Positions 35,874 to 45,520 of a stretch of DNA of 64,000 nucleotides are shown here, piece after piece. Position 1 is the first letter of the stretch, and each line of letters opens with the position of its first letter. This DNA is from Thalassomonas viridans (GTDB taxonomy: Bacteria > Pseudomonadota > Gammaproteobacteria > Enterobacterales > Alteromonadaceae). A program made the translations under genes and the position numbers. The stretch lies in NCBI RefSeq assembly GCF_000948985.2, contig NZ_CP059733.1:2418001-2482000 (forward strand), read 5' to 3'. The notes under the pieces were generated by a model that was not told the origin of the DNA, ran no database searches, and saw nothing but the letters and a program-made list of their open reading frames with translations.

Positions 35874-36920
35874 TTAGCCCCCGTGCATTTCAACTTGTTC
35901 TTCACCGGCGGCTGCGCTGTCGATAGCGCCGATATGCCAGGCATTTTCACCTTGGGCCTTGAGGATTTCCAGGCTGGTTTCCAGCTTATCCGCCGGTACG
36001 GCGATGATCATGCCGACGCCGCAGTTAAAGGTGCGGTACATTTCGTGTTCGCTGATATTGCCTTTTTCCTGCAGCCAGTTGAAAATTTGCGGCCACTGCC
36101 AGGAGGCTTTGTTGATCATTGCCTTGGCGTTTTCAGGCAATACCCGGGGAATGTTTTCCCAGAAACCGCCGCCGGTAATATGGGACAGGGCATGTACATC
36201 CACTTTTTTTAATAATGCCAAGACGGATCTGACATAAATCTTGGTCGGGGTCAGCAGGTGTTCGCCTATGCTTTTATCGCCGAGCATTTCATTGGTGTCC
36301 GTGTTGCTTACTTCCAGTACTTTGCGGATCAGGGAGTAACCGTTGGAATGGGGGCCGGAAGCGCCTAAGGCGATAAGCTGATCGCCTGCGGCCACCTTGG
36401 TGCCGTCGAGCAGGCGGGATTTCTCCGCGACGCCGACACAGAAACCGGCGATATCGTAATCGCCTTGGTGGTACATGCCGGGCATTTCTGCGGTTTCACC
36501 GCCGACTAAGGCACAACCTGCCTGGATGCAGCCCTCGGCGATGCCGCTGACGACATTGGAGGCCACGTCAACGTCAAGCTTGGCGGTGGCGTAATAATCG
36601 AGGAAGAATAACGGTTCGGCGCCCTGAACGATAAGGTCGTTGACGCACATGGCCACCAGGTCGATGCCGACACTGTCGTGTTTTTGAAGATCTATCGCCA
36701 GGCGCAATTTTGTGCCGACGCCGTCGGTACCGGCAACCAGTACCGGCTCTTTATAACCTGCAGGTAGCTGGCAAACTGAGCCGAAGCCCCCCAAACCCCC
36801 CATTACTTCAGGGCGTGTCGTGCGTTTAACAGCCCCCTTAATGTTCTCGACCAGGGCATTGCCTGCATCTATATCTACACCAGCATCTTTATAACTTAAG
36901 GACTGTTTTTGTTCGCTCAC
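35874..36920 (-). CDS. purM: Phosphoribosylformylglycinamidine cyclo-ligase (AIR synthetase)
   Basis: 348 aa from GTG 36920, preceded by GAGG 6 nt upstream; a TTG 12 nt earlier is less likely because it contains that SD. Conserved blocks: [46 protein letters not shown] and [13 protein letters not shown]. Role: ATP-dependent ring closure to AIR in purine synthesis, just before or alongside PurN in the operon. Divergent from the DUF2066 gene, as in the related purM-hda neighbourhoods. Confidence 0.95.
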   Translation of the reverse strand: MSEQKQSLSYKDAGVDIDAGNALVENIKGAVKRTTRPEVMGGLGGFGSVCQLPAGYKEPVLVAGTDGVGTKLRLAIDLQKHDSVGIDLVAMCVNDLIVQGAEPLFFLDYYATAKLDVDVASNVVSGIAEGCIQAGCALVGGETAEMPGMYHQGDYDIAGFCVGVAEKSRLLDGTKVAAGDQLIALGASGPHSNGYSLIRKVLEVSNTDTNEMLGDKSIGEHLLTPTKIYVRSVLALLKKVDVHALSHITGGGFWENIPRVLPENAKAMINKASWQWPQIFNWLQEKGNISEHEMYRTFNCGVGMIIAVPADKLETSLEILKAQGENAWHIGAIDSAAAGEEQVEMHGG

Positions 36921-37041
36921 GGGAAACCTCAAAAAATAACCGACAGATTTTAAAGGTGCATATTCTAGCAGCGTGGGCGGGAGGTTAGTATCTTTAAAAT
37001 AAATTATTTTCGCCAGGGAACAAATAGGGGATAAAAATTTT

Positions 37042-38211
37042 GTGCGATATGATAAGATCTTGAATATGAAATTGATTCGTCTCCTTTATATGATTAGATT
37101 TTGCGCACTTCTTTTGACATTTTTATTTTCCGTTGCCATTAATGCGGTTGAAGTAAAAGATTTATACCAGGCGAAGGTGCCTGTGGACTCCCAGGCGAAA
37201 GCCGAAAGAAACCGTGCATTAAAGCAGGCGTTACGCGCCGTTATCGTGAAAGTGTCCGGCCGGGAAAGCGCCGTGGACAATGAGGTGATTAAGCAGGCGG
37301 TGGCCAATCATCAGCAGTACCTGAGCCAATACACTTATGAGCGGATCAGCACCTATTCAGCCAATAATGAGCAGGCCAGGAACAAGCTGGTGCTGCTGGC
37401 GGTTTTTGATGAGAACAAGATCAATGCCCTGTTCCAGCAGGCGAACCTGTCTTTATGGGGCAATCTGCGTCCCCAGGTGTTATTGTGGTTAATCGAAGAG
37501 CAGGGCCTGTCCCGCAATATTTTATCCGCCTCTTCGCGCTCGCCCTTACCGGAAATTGCCGCCGATTATGCCAGGCAAAGGGGACTGCCGGTGATCATGC
37601 CGCTGATGGATTTAACCGATGCCAGCCAAATTCAGACCTCGGATATCTGGGGGCGTTTTGCCGAGCCGGTCAGGACGGCGTCAGCGCGTTATTATCCGGA
37701 AGCCATAGTGATCATCCGGGTGTCCAATTCCAGCCTGTTGCCTCAGTTACCCGAAACGGATAGCGATGAAGATTGTATTGTGTGTCAGGACAATAACCTG
37801 GCGCTGGACTGGAGTTTGCTGACGGACAAACAGGTATTCGGCGGCCAGCGCCAGAGCAATAATGTCAAGGCCCTGATACAGGAAGCCCTGGCCGAGGTCA
37901 CCCAGACCATTTACCAAGGCTATGCCCAGTCGCCGTCAAGCGATAACGAACTGCTGCTGGATGTTGCCAACGTCGATTCGTTACAAACCTATATGGCGGT
38001 TGCCCAGTTCCTGGAGAATTTGTCTTCGGTGCAGTCGGTGCGCCTGGTCAGTGCCCGGGGCACGAACCGCAGGTTTAGTCTGAGCCTGCTCAGCGGCAAG
38101 CAGGCGCTGCTGGCCTCGCTGAAATTAAATAAACAGCTGCAACAGCATATAGATCCGCTGGCGGAAGTCTCCCCGGACGAGGTGCCGGTTTTTTACTGGG
38201 GTAAGTCATGA
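37042..38211 (+). CDS. DUF2066 domain protein
   Basis: Up to 389 aa. An N-terminal hydrophobic segment ending near AINA looks like a signal peptide; ATG 37066 is an alternative start to GTG 37042. The DUF2066 body starts at [27 protein letters not shown] and includes [10 protein letters not shown] and [18 protein letters not shown] sheets. Function not established; in related bacteria it sits immediately before hda. It overlaps hda by 4 bp (ATGA). Confidence 0.8.
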   Translation: MRYDKILNMKLIRLLYMIRFCALLLTFLFSVAINAVEVKDLYQAKVPVDSQAKAERNRALKQALRAVIVKVSGRESAVDNEVIKQAVANHQQYLSQYTYERISTYSANNEQARNKLVLLAVFDENKINALFQQANLSLWGNLRPQVLLWLIEEQGLSRNILSASSRSPLPEIAADYARQRGLPVIMPLMDLTDASQIQTSDIWGRFAEPVRTASARYYPEAIVIIRVSNSSLLPQLPETDSDEDCIVCQDNNLALDWSLLTDKQVFGGQRQSNNVKALIQEALAEVTQTIYQGYAQSPSSDNELLLDVANVDSLQTYMAVAQFLENLSSVQSVRLVSARGTNRRFSLSLLSGKQALLASLKLNKQLQQHIDPLAEVSPDEVPVFYWGKS

Positions 38212-38918
38212 AGCAGGTTGCCCAATTAGCACTGGCGGTGCAGCTGCCCGACGATGAAAACTTTGACAGTTTCCAGAGCGAAGCCAACCAGGCGGTGGTG
38301 AAACAGCTGCAGGACTTTATCGACGGTAAGTCGGCGGTAGAAAACCAGCCCCACGGGTTTTATCTCTTTGGTATCGGTGGGGTGGGCAAATCCCACCTGC
38401 TGCACGCCAGCAGTGCTTACGCCGCCTTGCTGGGCAAATCTTCGCTGTGCCTGTCTTTTTCCGAGCTCAAGCTGTTATCGGTGGAAATGCTGGACGGGCT
38501 GGAGCATATCGACCTGGTTTGCCTTGACGATCTGCATCTTATTGCCGGCGATGATATCTGGCAGCAGGCGGTGTTTGATCTGTATAACCGGGTGGTGGAG
38601 CAGAATAAACGCTTGTTGATCACGGGCAACCAGAGTGCGCAGCAGCTGGGGCTGACCTTGCCGGATCTGGTTTCCCGCATCAGCTGGGGTTATACCGAGC
38701 AGGTTAAAGTGATTTCCGATGCGGAGAAAATCAAGGCGCTGCAATACCGTGCGCTGCAGCGGGGACTGATCTTACACGATGATGTGGTGAAATTTTTGCT
38801 CAACCGCCTAAGCCGGGACATGCGTTCGTTGATTAAAACCCTGGATATACTGGACAAGGCGTCCATCCGGGAACAGCGTAAAATCACCATTCCCTTTATC
38901 AAAGAAACCCTATTGTAA
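38208..38918 (+). CDS. hda: DnaA inactivator Hda
   Basis: 236 aa AAA+ protein homologous to DnaA domain III. N-terminal QLALAVQLPDDENFDSF includes the clamp-binding QL-type motif; Walker A is GIGGVGKSHL, Walker B VCLDDLHLI, sensor 1 ITGNQSA, and an arginine-finger segment DLVSRISWG follows. Role: with the DNA-loaded beta clamp, Hda stimulates ATP hydrolysis by DnaA after initiation. Coupled to the DUF2066 gene. Confidence 0.93.
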   Translation: MKQVAQLALAVQLPDDENFDSFQSEANQAVVKQLQDFIDGKSAVENQPHGFYLFGIGGVGKSHLLHASSAYAALLGKSSLCLSFSELKLLSVEMLDGLEHIDLVCLDDLHLIAGDDIWQQAVFDLYNRVVEQNKRLLITGNQSAQQLGLTLPDLVSRISWGYTEQVKVISDAEKIKALQYRALQRGLILHDDVVKFLLNRLSRDMRSLIKTLDILDKASIREQRKITIPFIKETLL

Positions 38919-38939
38919 TCCCGCCTTTATCGCAGCTTT

Positions 38940-38982
38940 AACGGCTTCAGGGCATAGACACTGTATGCCCAGGAGCCGGTTT
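38940..38982. terminator. Hairpin between convergent hda and the metallopeptidase-like gene
   Basis: AACGGCTTCAGGGCATA pairs with TATGCCCAGGAGCCGGTT with a few internal mismatches around a 7-nt loop, followed by TTTGGCATTTT on the + strand. Likely bidirectional. Confidence 0.5.
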
Positions 38983-38988
38983 GGCATT

Positions 38989-40914
38989 TTAGTGTTTCGG
39001 CAGCGGCTTTTCATAATAAGGCAGCGTCCGGGTATAGGCCCGCCTGATCACTTGCCGGTGGGAGATTTGCTCCAGGGTTTGGGCAAAGGTCAGCTTTCTC
39101 TCTAAAGTGATACTCGACGCCGGGCTGATGCCCAAGTTTTCTATCCAGTTGTTGCCGGCCGTCATGGCGATGGGGGCGGGCAGGTCATCGAGCACGCTGT
39201 CGGCGTCAAATCCGGGCAATACCCGGCGGGCGACATAGTTCACCCTGGACTTGATGTCGTCATCGCCGATGCGTCCCCTTTGTCCCCAGTCGACGATATA
39301 ATCGTCGGCGAAAATCACTTCGCTTGCCGGCTGGTTGGTGACGGCAACGTCACGCACTATGCCGTAGCGGCTGTACATCATCAGCTCTTCAAACAGCATG
39401 GCATAATCTTCACGCTCGGAAGAGTAATTATAGAAGTCGCTTGCCTGGTCGGCGCTGAAAAAGCCGCTGACATCCGCGGGTAAATAGGCCTTTTGCGTGT
39501 CGGTGGCATTGCCGTCGCCGAAACTGACCTGGGCCAGGGCGCGCATGGTGTCGCTTTGCAGCGGGTAGGCGACGGCGAGCTGATCCGACTGGTTGGTTGT
39601 GGCCAAAGCCGCGTCCAGTATCCGGGTATTGCTGTCAAAACTGTTCCAGGAGCCGGCGGGGAAAAAATCATTGGCATGGGTAAGTTCGTGATACATCAGG
39701 GCGGCCAGGCGGTATAAGCCGTCCTGGGCGCTGCGGCTTTCCCGGCTGCCGGCATCAACCGATTCGCTGGCATAATCGTTATTCTTGATATAACGCCAGG
39801 GCATGGCAAATTGCAGGTCCTTGCCGAAATCGCTGCGGTAATCCGGCGCGGCATTGATGGTGTCCCTTTCATTTGCGGTTAACCAGAAATTGTCGGCATC
39901 CAGGTAAATGGCCCCGGTGGCGGCCCAATAAAAAGAAGGACGGATGTCATATGAAATGACTATGCCGGTAGTGGCCTGCAACAGGGTACGGAAATCGCCG
40001 TGGGGATCCTTGTTTTCCAGGAATTCTTTGAACCTGTCCCCCATCCAGGCATGGGAAACCAGGACCCTGTCCATGATGTTATCTATGTCGGGATTCGGCG
40101 TGGCCCGGCCTATCAGGGGCAGGCGGGCCAAGGTGCAGGAGCTGCTGAGCTCGTTGGAATAGAGGCAGTCCTGAAGGGTTGCGGCATAAGGGCTGCTTGC
40201 CCGGTAGGGAAACACATTGGCCAGGCGCTCTTCAAAATAGGCGTTATTCGGGATAGCCGGGCTGTCTTCGATAAGCACCGCCACGGTATCGCTGTAGCTG
40301 GTGCCGTTTTGGGTCACGGAAACCTCAAATTCCACCAGGGTATCCTGGCTGACCGCCGGGCTGTCGAAGTAGATGGCGAGATCGCCGGACAGGGAGCTGC
40401 CGGTTAAGGTCAGGGCCGGGCCGGACTTTTGCTGCCAGCGGATATTGGCGCTGTCGAGCTCGGCGGCGACTTCCGCCCGCAGCGAAACCTTGTTGCCTTC
40501 CTGTACCACATGTCCGAGGCGGGCATTGATATAGTTATCCGCTTCGCTGACCGTGACGGTATGGGACAAGGTTTGGGCACTGCCGCCCTGGGTAAAGGAT
40601 ACCTCGAAACTGTAATTGCCCGCCGTTGCCGGGGTAAAGGCGACTGCCTTGCTTGTGTTGCTTAGTAGGGTAATCGGCTCGCCGCCGGTTTGTTGCCATG
40701 AAACATTGCTGACAGCCTGGTCCGGGTAATATAAAAACAGGTCCACCGCCTGGTTGACCTTGATGTTGTCATCAAAGGCGACGATGGCGTTTTTCTGGTA
40801 ATTATCCTGGTTGATGGCCGAGCCTGAACCGTTGTTGCTGTTATCCGAAGAAGACGAGCCGTTACAGCCGCTTAACAGGCAAGTGACTAACACAGGCAGT
40901 AACAATTGTTTCAT
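38989..40914 (-). CDS. Uncharacterised zinc-metallopeptidase-like lipoprotein with Ig-like domains
   Basis: 641 aa. Lipoprotein signal with lipobox LSGC, a Ser/Asn/Gly-rich linker, then two beta-sandwich modules (about 40-125 and 130-220) of PKD/Ig type (TAGNYSFEVSFTQGG). The C-terminal 420 residues contain ALMYHELTHANDF, an HExxH zinc site, and EDYAMLFEELMMYSRYG further on, which may supply a third ligand. No known peptidase family recognised. It stands alone between hda and the DUF2069 gene, which are neighbours in related genomes, so it looks like a lineage-specific insertion. Confidence 0.7.
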   Translation of the reverse strand: MKQLLLPVLVTCLLSGCNGSSSSDNSNNGSGSAINQDNYQKNAIVAFDDNIKVNQAVDLFLYYPDQAVSNVSWQQTGGEPITLLSNTSKAVAFTPATAGNYSFEVSFTQGGSAQTLSHTVTVSEADNYINARLGHVVQEGNKVSLRAEVAAELDSANIRWQQKSGPALTLTGSSLSGDLAIYFDSPAVSQDTLVEFEVSVTQNGTSYSDTVAVLIEDSPAIPNNAYFEERLANVFPYRASSPYAATLQDCLYSNELSSSCTLARLPLIGRATPNPDIDNIMDRVLVSHAWMGDRFKEFLENKDPHGDFRTLLQATTGIVISYDIRPSFYWAATGAIYLDADNFWLTANERDTINAAPDYRSDFGKDLQFAMPWRYIKNNDYASESVDAGSRESRSAQDGLYRLAALMYHELTHANDFFPAGSWNSFDSNTRILDAALATTNQSDQLAVAYPLQSDTMRALAQVSFGDGNATDTQKAYLPADVSGFFSADQASDFYNYSSEREDYAMLFEELMMYSRYGIVRDVAVTNQPASEVIFADDYIVDWGQRGRIGDDDIKSRVNYVARRVLPGFDADSVLDDLPAPIAMTAGNNWIENLGISPASSITLERKLTFAQTLEQISHRQVIRRAYTRTLPYYEKPLPKH

Positions 40915-40947
40915 GGTTATTCCTTTACTTTTACTCGGTTAATAAGC

Positions 40948-41355
40948 TTATTCTTGTTCTTTTTTCTTCCTGATACTCAGACCCAGCTCCTGGCCGCGGT
41001 ATTTGGCATAATAGCTGCCGCCAAGAAACATCATAGTGGCAAAGATAAATTCCAGTGCCGCCCACAGCATATCTTCGGGGGAAACCCATAAGGTGGTTAA
41101 GCTGTGCAGATAATAGATCATGACAATAAAGTTCGACCAGGCATAAGTGTACGGATTGCCCTGCAGCAAGCCTTTCATGGGGAAAAGCAGGGGCAGGGTA
41201 AACATCACCAGGGACAGTACCGGGCTTAATCCCTGGCTCGGGTTCAATACCACTAACCACAGGGGCATAAGCACCAATAAAGAAAAATAGCCGCTAAGGG
41301 CTATTCTTTTCAACGTCTGGGTTGAAAATCTTTGCTGTTTATTCATCTTTGTCAA
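40948..41355 (-). CDS. DUF2069 membrane protein
   Basis: 135 aa with four predicted membrane helices (LVLMPLWLVVLN, VLSLVMFTLPLLFPM, AWSNFIVMIYYLHSLTTLW and LEFIFATMMFLGGSYYAKYRG) and a Lys/Glu-rich tail, matching the DUF2069 layout. The family is typically found beside arsC-like, hda and wrbA genes in gammaproteobacteria. Function unknown. It follows the arsC-like gene by 20 bp. Confidence 0.8.
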   Translation of the reverse strand: MTKMNKQQRFSTQTLKRIALSGYFSLLVLMPLWLVVLNPSQGLSPVLSLVMFTLPLLFPMKGLLQGNPYTYAWSNFIVMIYYLHSLTTLWVSPEDMLWAALEFIFATMMFLGGSYYAKYRGQELGLSIRKKKEQE

Positions 41356-41375
41356 AATAGGCTGAAGGAAAAAAC

Positions 41376-41756
41376 TTAAGGTAACAGCGCCAGCACGTTC
41401 TCGGGAGGTCTGCCGATCACCGCCTTGTCTTTTGCCACTACGATCGGGCGTTCCATCAGTTTTGGCGTTGCTGCCATGGCGGCAATCAAGGTGGCTTCGT
41501 CGGCGCCTTTGAGGTTTTGCTCTTTAAATTCCGCTTCCTTGGTGCGCATCATGTCGATGGCAGGCACCGACAGCAATGCCATCAGCTCTTTGAGCTGCAC
41601 TTCGGTTAACGGGGTTTTCAGGTATTCGACAATCTCGACATCGGCTTTGGCCTCTTCGATCAGGGCTAAGGTCTGTCTGCTCTTGGAACAACGGGGGTTG
41701 TGGTAAATCGTTAACATCTGCTTTTTATCTCTTGGTTTTGCGGTTAAATACGCCAT
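41376..41756 (-). CDS. ArsC/YfgD-family glutaredoxin-like reductase
   Basis: 126 aa as annotated, but family proteins start MxxIYHNPRCSKSR, which is the internal ATG at 41717 (113 aa). The active Cys lies in NPRCSKSRQ; TPKLMERPIVV and VIGRPPENVLALL are the conserved C-terminal blocks, with the RP motif present. Homologous to glutaredoxin-dependent arsenate reductases and E. coli YfgD; no ars operon is nearby, so arsenate reduction is unproven. In E. coli this gene adjoins bepA; here an IS separates them. Confidence 0.85.
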   Translation of the reverse strand: MAYLTAKPRDKKQMLTIYHNPRCSKSRQTLALIEEAKADVEIVEYLKTPLTEVQLKELMALLSVPAIDMMRTKEAEFKEQNLKGADEATLIAAMAATPKLMERPIVVAKDKAVIGRPPENVLALLP

Positions 41757-41813
41757 ATATGGTTTAATAACATGCCATTATGACATAAAGGTTAAAGGGT
41801 TGATATATCCTGG

Positions 41814-41823
41814 CACCTACAGG
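41814..41823. repeat. Target-site duplication, left copy
   Basis: CACCTACAGG, identical to 43094-43103; 10 bp, within the range used by ISAs1-family elements. Confidence 0.9.
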
Positions 41824-43093
41824 CAGGGCAAACGGGTCTAAATCATACAGCTTTAAATCCAACGGTTAATACTTTCATCATATAATTATTATCCCAACCG
41901 GCCTTTAGACGCTTATTTTTTACGCCAACTTTGGCACTGAGCTCATTTTTAAGTAGGTTAAGCGCTACTTTATTCATCAATGCTATATTTTCAGCAGCAT
42001 GTCCGCTACGAAGCCGATTTTGGTCTTCGTTAAAGCTAACATCCAATTGCCAATGCAGCTTATTCTCAACGTGCCAATGACTACGTATCGCCATTGCCAA
42101 AAATTCGGCACTTTTATCTGCATGGCTCGTTATGTAATAGCGTTTATCTCTCGATACCTTGCCACCACTTTCCCTCGTTGAATCCACCACAGCTATCGCT
42201 TTGACGGTATTCCATTTAGGATGGCGCTCTATAAGCCAGTCCACATCTGTTGTTAACCAAATATCCCGCTGTTCAACACGACCGTGCTCACCATCCACTG
42301 TTTTATGAACGCTATGTTCTACTGTGCTGAAGTGCTTAGCTAACTGAGTTTCTAAGAAAAACTTCACGTCATCATGAAATTCCCCTTGGTTCCCCTTAAG
42401 TGCCAATAAATAATTCGCCTCTTTATCAACTATTTGGTCACCAATTTTATACTGGCAACCCATGGCATCTGTTGTGATGGTTGCCCCTTTAATATCTAAT
42501 AGCTTTAACAAGATTGGGATGGCTGTAATTTCATTAGACTTATCTGCAACTTTAACCTGACCAAAACAGAGATTATTCTTTACAGACCAAGCACTGACTA
42601 TATGTATTGCAGGGTTACCAGAAGCTTTATCAAGCGTACTGCGCATCACTTTACCGTCAATGGCGACAATATCATCATTTAAGTGACCTAACTGGCTAAC
42701 CCAACGGATGAATGCCTCACCAAATTCTTTGGGATTTAATCGGTTTAATACATCACCGAAGGTATCATGGCTTGGAATGCCATGAGATAAATCTAAAAAC
42801 TCACTAAACCAATCTTGCTTAGATTTGCCATATTCTTCAATTGCGCAGAAATCATCGCACCCACAGATAATGGCGCATATTGAAATGGTTAATATATTAA
42901 CCAGGGGGTGGCGCTGAGTTCGAGTTACACGAGGGTCGGTTAGATCACTAAATACTTGGCTGATAGTCGTCTCTGTCATTGTCTTTATTCAAGCAAAGGC
43001 TACTATAAACCACGATCATAATGATCAGTCAAATGATCACGGAATAAATACTTCAAAACAAGCTAATTGATTAAATTAGACCCGTTCGCCCTG
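41824..43093 (-). mobile_element. ISAs1-family insertion sequence, 1270 bp
   Basis: Terminal inverted repeats of 18 bp: CAGGGCAAACGGGTCTAA at the left end and the inverse of CAGGGCGAACGGGTCTAA at the right (one mismatch). Flanked by the 10-bp direct repeat CACCTACAGG. It carries one transposase gene of full length. Both ends, the coding frame and the target duplication are intact, indicating a recent, probably functional insertion. Confidence 0.93.
41843..42979 (-). CDS. ISAs1-family transposase
   Basis: 378 aa DDE transposase. N-terminal DLTDPRVTRTQRHPLVNILTISICA-type segment (quoted in part: DPRVTRTQRHPL), IVAIDGKVMRST with the first Asp, TTDAMGCQ with the second, and WHVENKLHWQLDVSFNED with the Glu region typical of ISAs1 (H-repeat type). 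The base composition is lower in GC than the flanking genes, as expected for a mobile gene. The frame is uninterrupted. Confidence 0.93.
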   Translation of the reverse strand: MTETTISQVFSDLTDPRVTRTQRHPLVNILTISICAIICGCDDFCAIEEYGKSKQDWFSEFLDLSHGIPSHDTFGDVLNRLNPKEFGEAFIRWVSQLGHLNDDIVAIDGKVMRSTLDKASGNPAIHIVSAWSVKNNLCFGQVKVADKSNEITAIPILLKLLDIKGATITTDAMGCQYKIGDQIVDKEANYLLALKGNQGEFHDDVKFFLETQLAKHFSTVEHSVHKTVDGEHGRVEQRDIWLTTDVDWLIERHPKWNTVKAIAVVDSTRESGGKVSRDKRYYITSHADKSAEFLAMAIRSHWHVENKLHWQLDVSFNEDQNRLRSGHAAENIALMNKVALNLLKNELSAKVGVKNKRLKAGWDNNYMMKVLTVGFKAV

Positions 43094-43103
43094 CACCTAC
43101 AGG
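43094..43103. repeat. Target-site duplication, right copy (contains the bepA stop codon)
   Basis: CACCTACAGG; the CTA at 43097-43099 is the bepA TAG stop on the (-) strand, so the element landed exactly at the end of bepA without changing its protein. Confidence 0.9.
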
Positions 43104-44581
43104 CGTTTCAGGCTGTTTTCCTGCTCCTGGAACTGCAATACCCTGGCCTTGATGCGTTTTTGCACTAAAGGCTTGCCGTCGGCAAATTCATAGCCGGTTT
43201 GCAGTTCGTCTATGGCCCGCTGGTAATTGCCCAGCAACGCCAGGGTTTCGGCGCGGCTGACATGCATCAGGGCGGTTTTGCCGTACCTGCGGTAGACGGC
43301 AGTCAACAGGTCATAAGCGATAAAGTTATCCGGCTTGACCAGCAGGAAGTCATTGAGGATATCTGCGGCCTGCTGGTACTTTTTCGCTTCCATCAGGACA
43401 TTGGCATAGTTCAGGGCCACCACCTGGTTATTGGGCATCAAGAGATTTAACTCCGATAACATGCCTAAGCCTTGCTCGAACTGTTTCAGCTGGATATAGA
43501 CATCGCTGAGGGCATCGACGTAAAACAGGTTGGTTTTATCCTGTTTCAACAACCGGGTCAGGATAGTTTTCGCCTGCTGATATTGCTTGTCTTCGAAATA
43601 GGAGAGCGCCAGGCCATATTCGGTGGCGGCTTTTAACCTGTATCTCGATTTTTCAAGAATATAGTGAAAGTTCTTGATATTGTCCTTGGGGTTGCCTTCA
43701 TACCTGGCCTGGATCCTCGCCTTGGCCAGCTCAAAACTCAGCTTGGGAGGCCTGGGGTTGGGGGCAAAGTTTTGCGCCCTCAGCCTAGCGTCTGAGATGC
43801 GGGATTCCGGCAGGGGATGGGTGAGCAGCATGGCCGGCGGTTTGCTTTTATAGCGGTATTGTTCGGCCATTTTGGCAAAAAACTGCGGCGCCGCCTGGGG
43901 ATCAAAATTACTGTTGGCCAGCAGGGCGATGCCGACGCGGTCCGCTTCTTTTTCATTGCCCCGGGTATAGTTAATGCCCGCCTGCTGCTGGGCCGCCATG
44001 CTGGTGGAAAGCGCCGCCATACCTACAGTAGGGTTGACCAGGGTCAGCAGTACCCCGGATAACATGCCCGCCATGGTTAACGGCTGGCTCCTGCTCTGGG
44101 ACTCCAGACGCCGCGCCAGGTGTCTTTGGGTGACGTGGGAAATTTCATGGGCCAGTACCGAGGCCAGTTCGCTTTCATTATCCGCCGTGGTCAGCAAACC
44201 GCTGTGAACGCCGACATGGCCGCCGAAAAAGGCAAACGCATTGAGCTCTTTGTTGTTGATAAGGAAAAAATCAAACGGGTAGCTGACGTCTATGGCATTT
44301 TTTACCAGCTGGTTGCCCAGATCATTGATATATTCCATCAGTACCGGGTCATTGATCAGCGGCTGGCTGCCCCTGAGCTGACGCTTTAAGGCATCGCCTA
44401 TCTGCTGTTCTTTATCCAGGGATAAGATACTGCCGCCGGCAGTGCCGATTTCCGGCAGCCGGTTTTTATCGGTTTCTGCCGCACCGGCAAGTCCGCTGGC
44501 CGCAGCGAGGCCTATGGCGATTAACAGGGGTTTTAATGTAAACAAAATCTTTTTCCGTTTAGTTGATATCACGTATTTCAT
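43097..44581 (-). CDS. bepA: Periplasmic M48 metalloprotease/chaperone BepA
   Basis: 494 aa. Signal peptide region (LLIAIGLAAASGLAGA), then an M48 domain with HEISH (H145, E146, H149) and GNEKEADRVG supplying the third zinc ligand, followed by TPR-type helices from about residue 310. Role in E. coli: assists LptD assembly and degrades stalled BAM substrates. The ATG at 44581 lies inside the preceding gene; an alternative start a few codons in is possible. The stop codon sits within the IS target duplication, so the coding sequence is intact. Confidence 0.9.
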   Translation of the reverse strand: MKYVISTKRKKILFTLKPLLIAIGLAAASGLAGAAETDKNRLPEIGTAGGSILSLDKEQQIGDALKRQLRGSQPLINDPVLMEYINDLGNQLVKNAIDVSYPFDFFLINNKELNAFAFFGGHVGVHSGLLTTADNESELASVLAHEISHVTQRHLARRLESQSRSQPLTMAGMLSGVLLTLVNPTVGMAALSTSMAAQQQAGINYTRGNEKEADRVGIALLANSNFDPQAAPQFFAKMAEQYRYKSKPPAMLLTHPLPESRISDARLRAQNFAPNPRPPKLSFELAKARIQARYEGNPKDNIKNFHYILEKSRYRLKAATEYGLALSYFEDKQYQQAKTILTRLLKQDKTNLFYVDALSDVYIQLKQFEQGLGMLSELNLLMPNNQVVALNYANVLMEAKKYQQAADILNDFLLVKPDNFIAYDLLTAVYRRYGKTALMHVSRAETLALLGNYQRAIDELQTGYEFADGKPLVQKRIKARVLQFQEQENSLKRL

Positions 44582-45224
44582 TCACCGTGTCATTTGCTTT
44601 TTGCCGTTCGACATCCCGGTAAAATTCGGCGATGCTTAAACCTTCGATTCCTATGATATCAAAAGATCCTTTTAGAATATCAATGAGATTCTCCACCCGC
44701 AAATAGGCGTATTTTATTAACGCCAAATCGGCTTCGTCGCCGTTATCCAGGGAGTAAATAATAAAAGCCGCCAGGGAATTAATGCGAAACAGGCGGCGCA
44801 TGGTTTCCGGTATCCAGGTCAGGAAAGGGCACCAGGGATTTTTTATCAGGGTAGTGTCAAGGCGCTCCCCCTGGATCATCGGAAAACAGTGCAGTTCGTA
44901 GCCCATTTCATTAAACACATGCTTGAGGCTGATCTGGGGTTTGATTTTCACCGCCACTTTGCCGTTTTTATCGGTATAACCCCCGAGTAAATCCAGGTTC
45001 CAGGTGTCAGTATCCAGCAGGTGTTTGTACGAGCTGTCAAAGCCATGGGTCAAGATGCCGTCAAGTTCGCCGACCGAAGAAGACACCATATGGTAAATGG
45101 CCGGCACTTCCCCCCAGTTAAGTTTGCGTTTATTGGCATTGATATCTTTCAGGGCGGGGGCTTTTAAAAATTCACTCATTAGGCTCTCGTACTGCTCACT
45201 AAATTCTTTATTAATAAGTTCCAT
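44559..45224 (-). CDS. Unrecognised 221-aa soluble protein overlapping bepA
   Basis: I do not recognise a family. No signal peptide or membrane helix is apparent; the protein is acidic to neutral, with aromatic-rich stretches (WGEVPAIYHMVSSSVGELDG, PWCPFLTWIPETMRRLF) and a helical C-terminal third (AFIIYSLDNGDEADLALIKYAYLRVENLIDILKGS, seen in parts). Its end overlaps the bepA start by 23 bp, so the two are probably translated from one message. It is divergent from the TusA-like gene. Confidence 0.6.
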   Translation of the reverse strand: MELINKEFSEQYESLMSEFLKAPALKDINANKRKLNWGEVPAIYHMVSSSVGELDGILTHGFDSSYKHLLDTDTWNLDLLGGYTDKNGKVAVKIKPQISLKHVFNEMGYELHCFPMIQGERLDTTLIKNPWCPFLTWIPETMRRLFRINSLAAFIIYSLDNGDEADLALIKYAYLRVENLIDILKGSFDIIGIEGLSIAEFYRDVERQKANDTVNEIRDIN

Positions 45225-45290
45225 TAGATGATTGTAATCAATTGTCGCAAATTAGATAATCAAACAAAAGTGCTGTTTTAATTATTTCCT

Positions 45291-45512
45291 ATGTTATACG
45301 AATACGATGCAACCGCTGAAAAATGTCCCCTGCCTCTGGTTAAAATGCGTGTGATATTGAAAAAAATGCAACACGGTGATGCTTGTCTGATTCGTATCAG
45401 CGATAAAGGTTCGAAAAAAGATATTCCTAAGTTACTTAAAAAGCAGGGTTATCCGTATAATGTACGTTATATAACCGACTCTGTGCTCGAATTACATATT
45501 AAAAGCAGGTAA
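45291..45512 (+). CDS. TusA-family sulfur carrier-like protein
   Basis: 73 aa. The family signature CPLPLVKMR places the active Cys at residue 12 with the Pro in CPxP; the rest follows the TusA beta-alpha-beta-alpha-beta-beta pattern. TusA-type proteins carry persulfide sulfur for tRNA thiolation or related pathways; this stand-alone copy beside perM is a paralogue of unclear partner. It is 8 bp before perM. Confidence 0.82.
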   Translation: MLYEYDATAEKCPLPLVKMRVILKKMQHGDACLIRISDKGSKKDIPKLLKKQGYPYNVRYITDSVLELHIKSR

Positions 45513-45520
45513 ATAAATTT

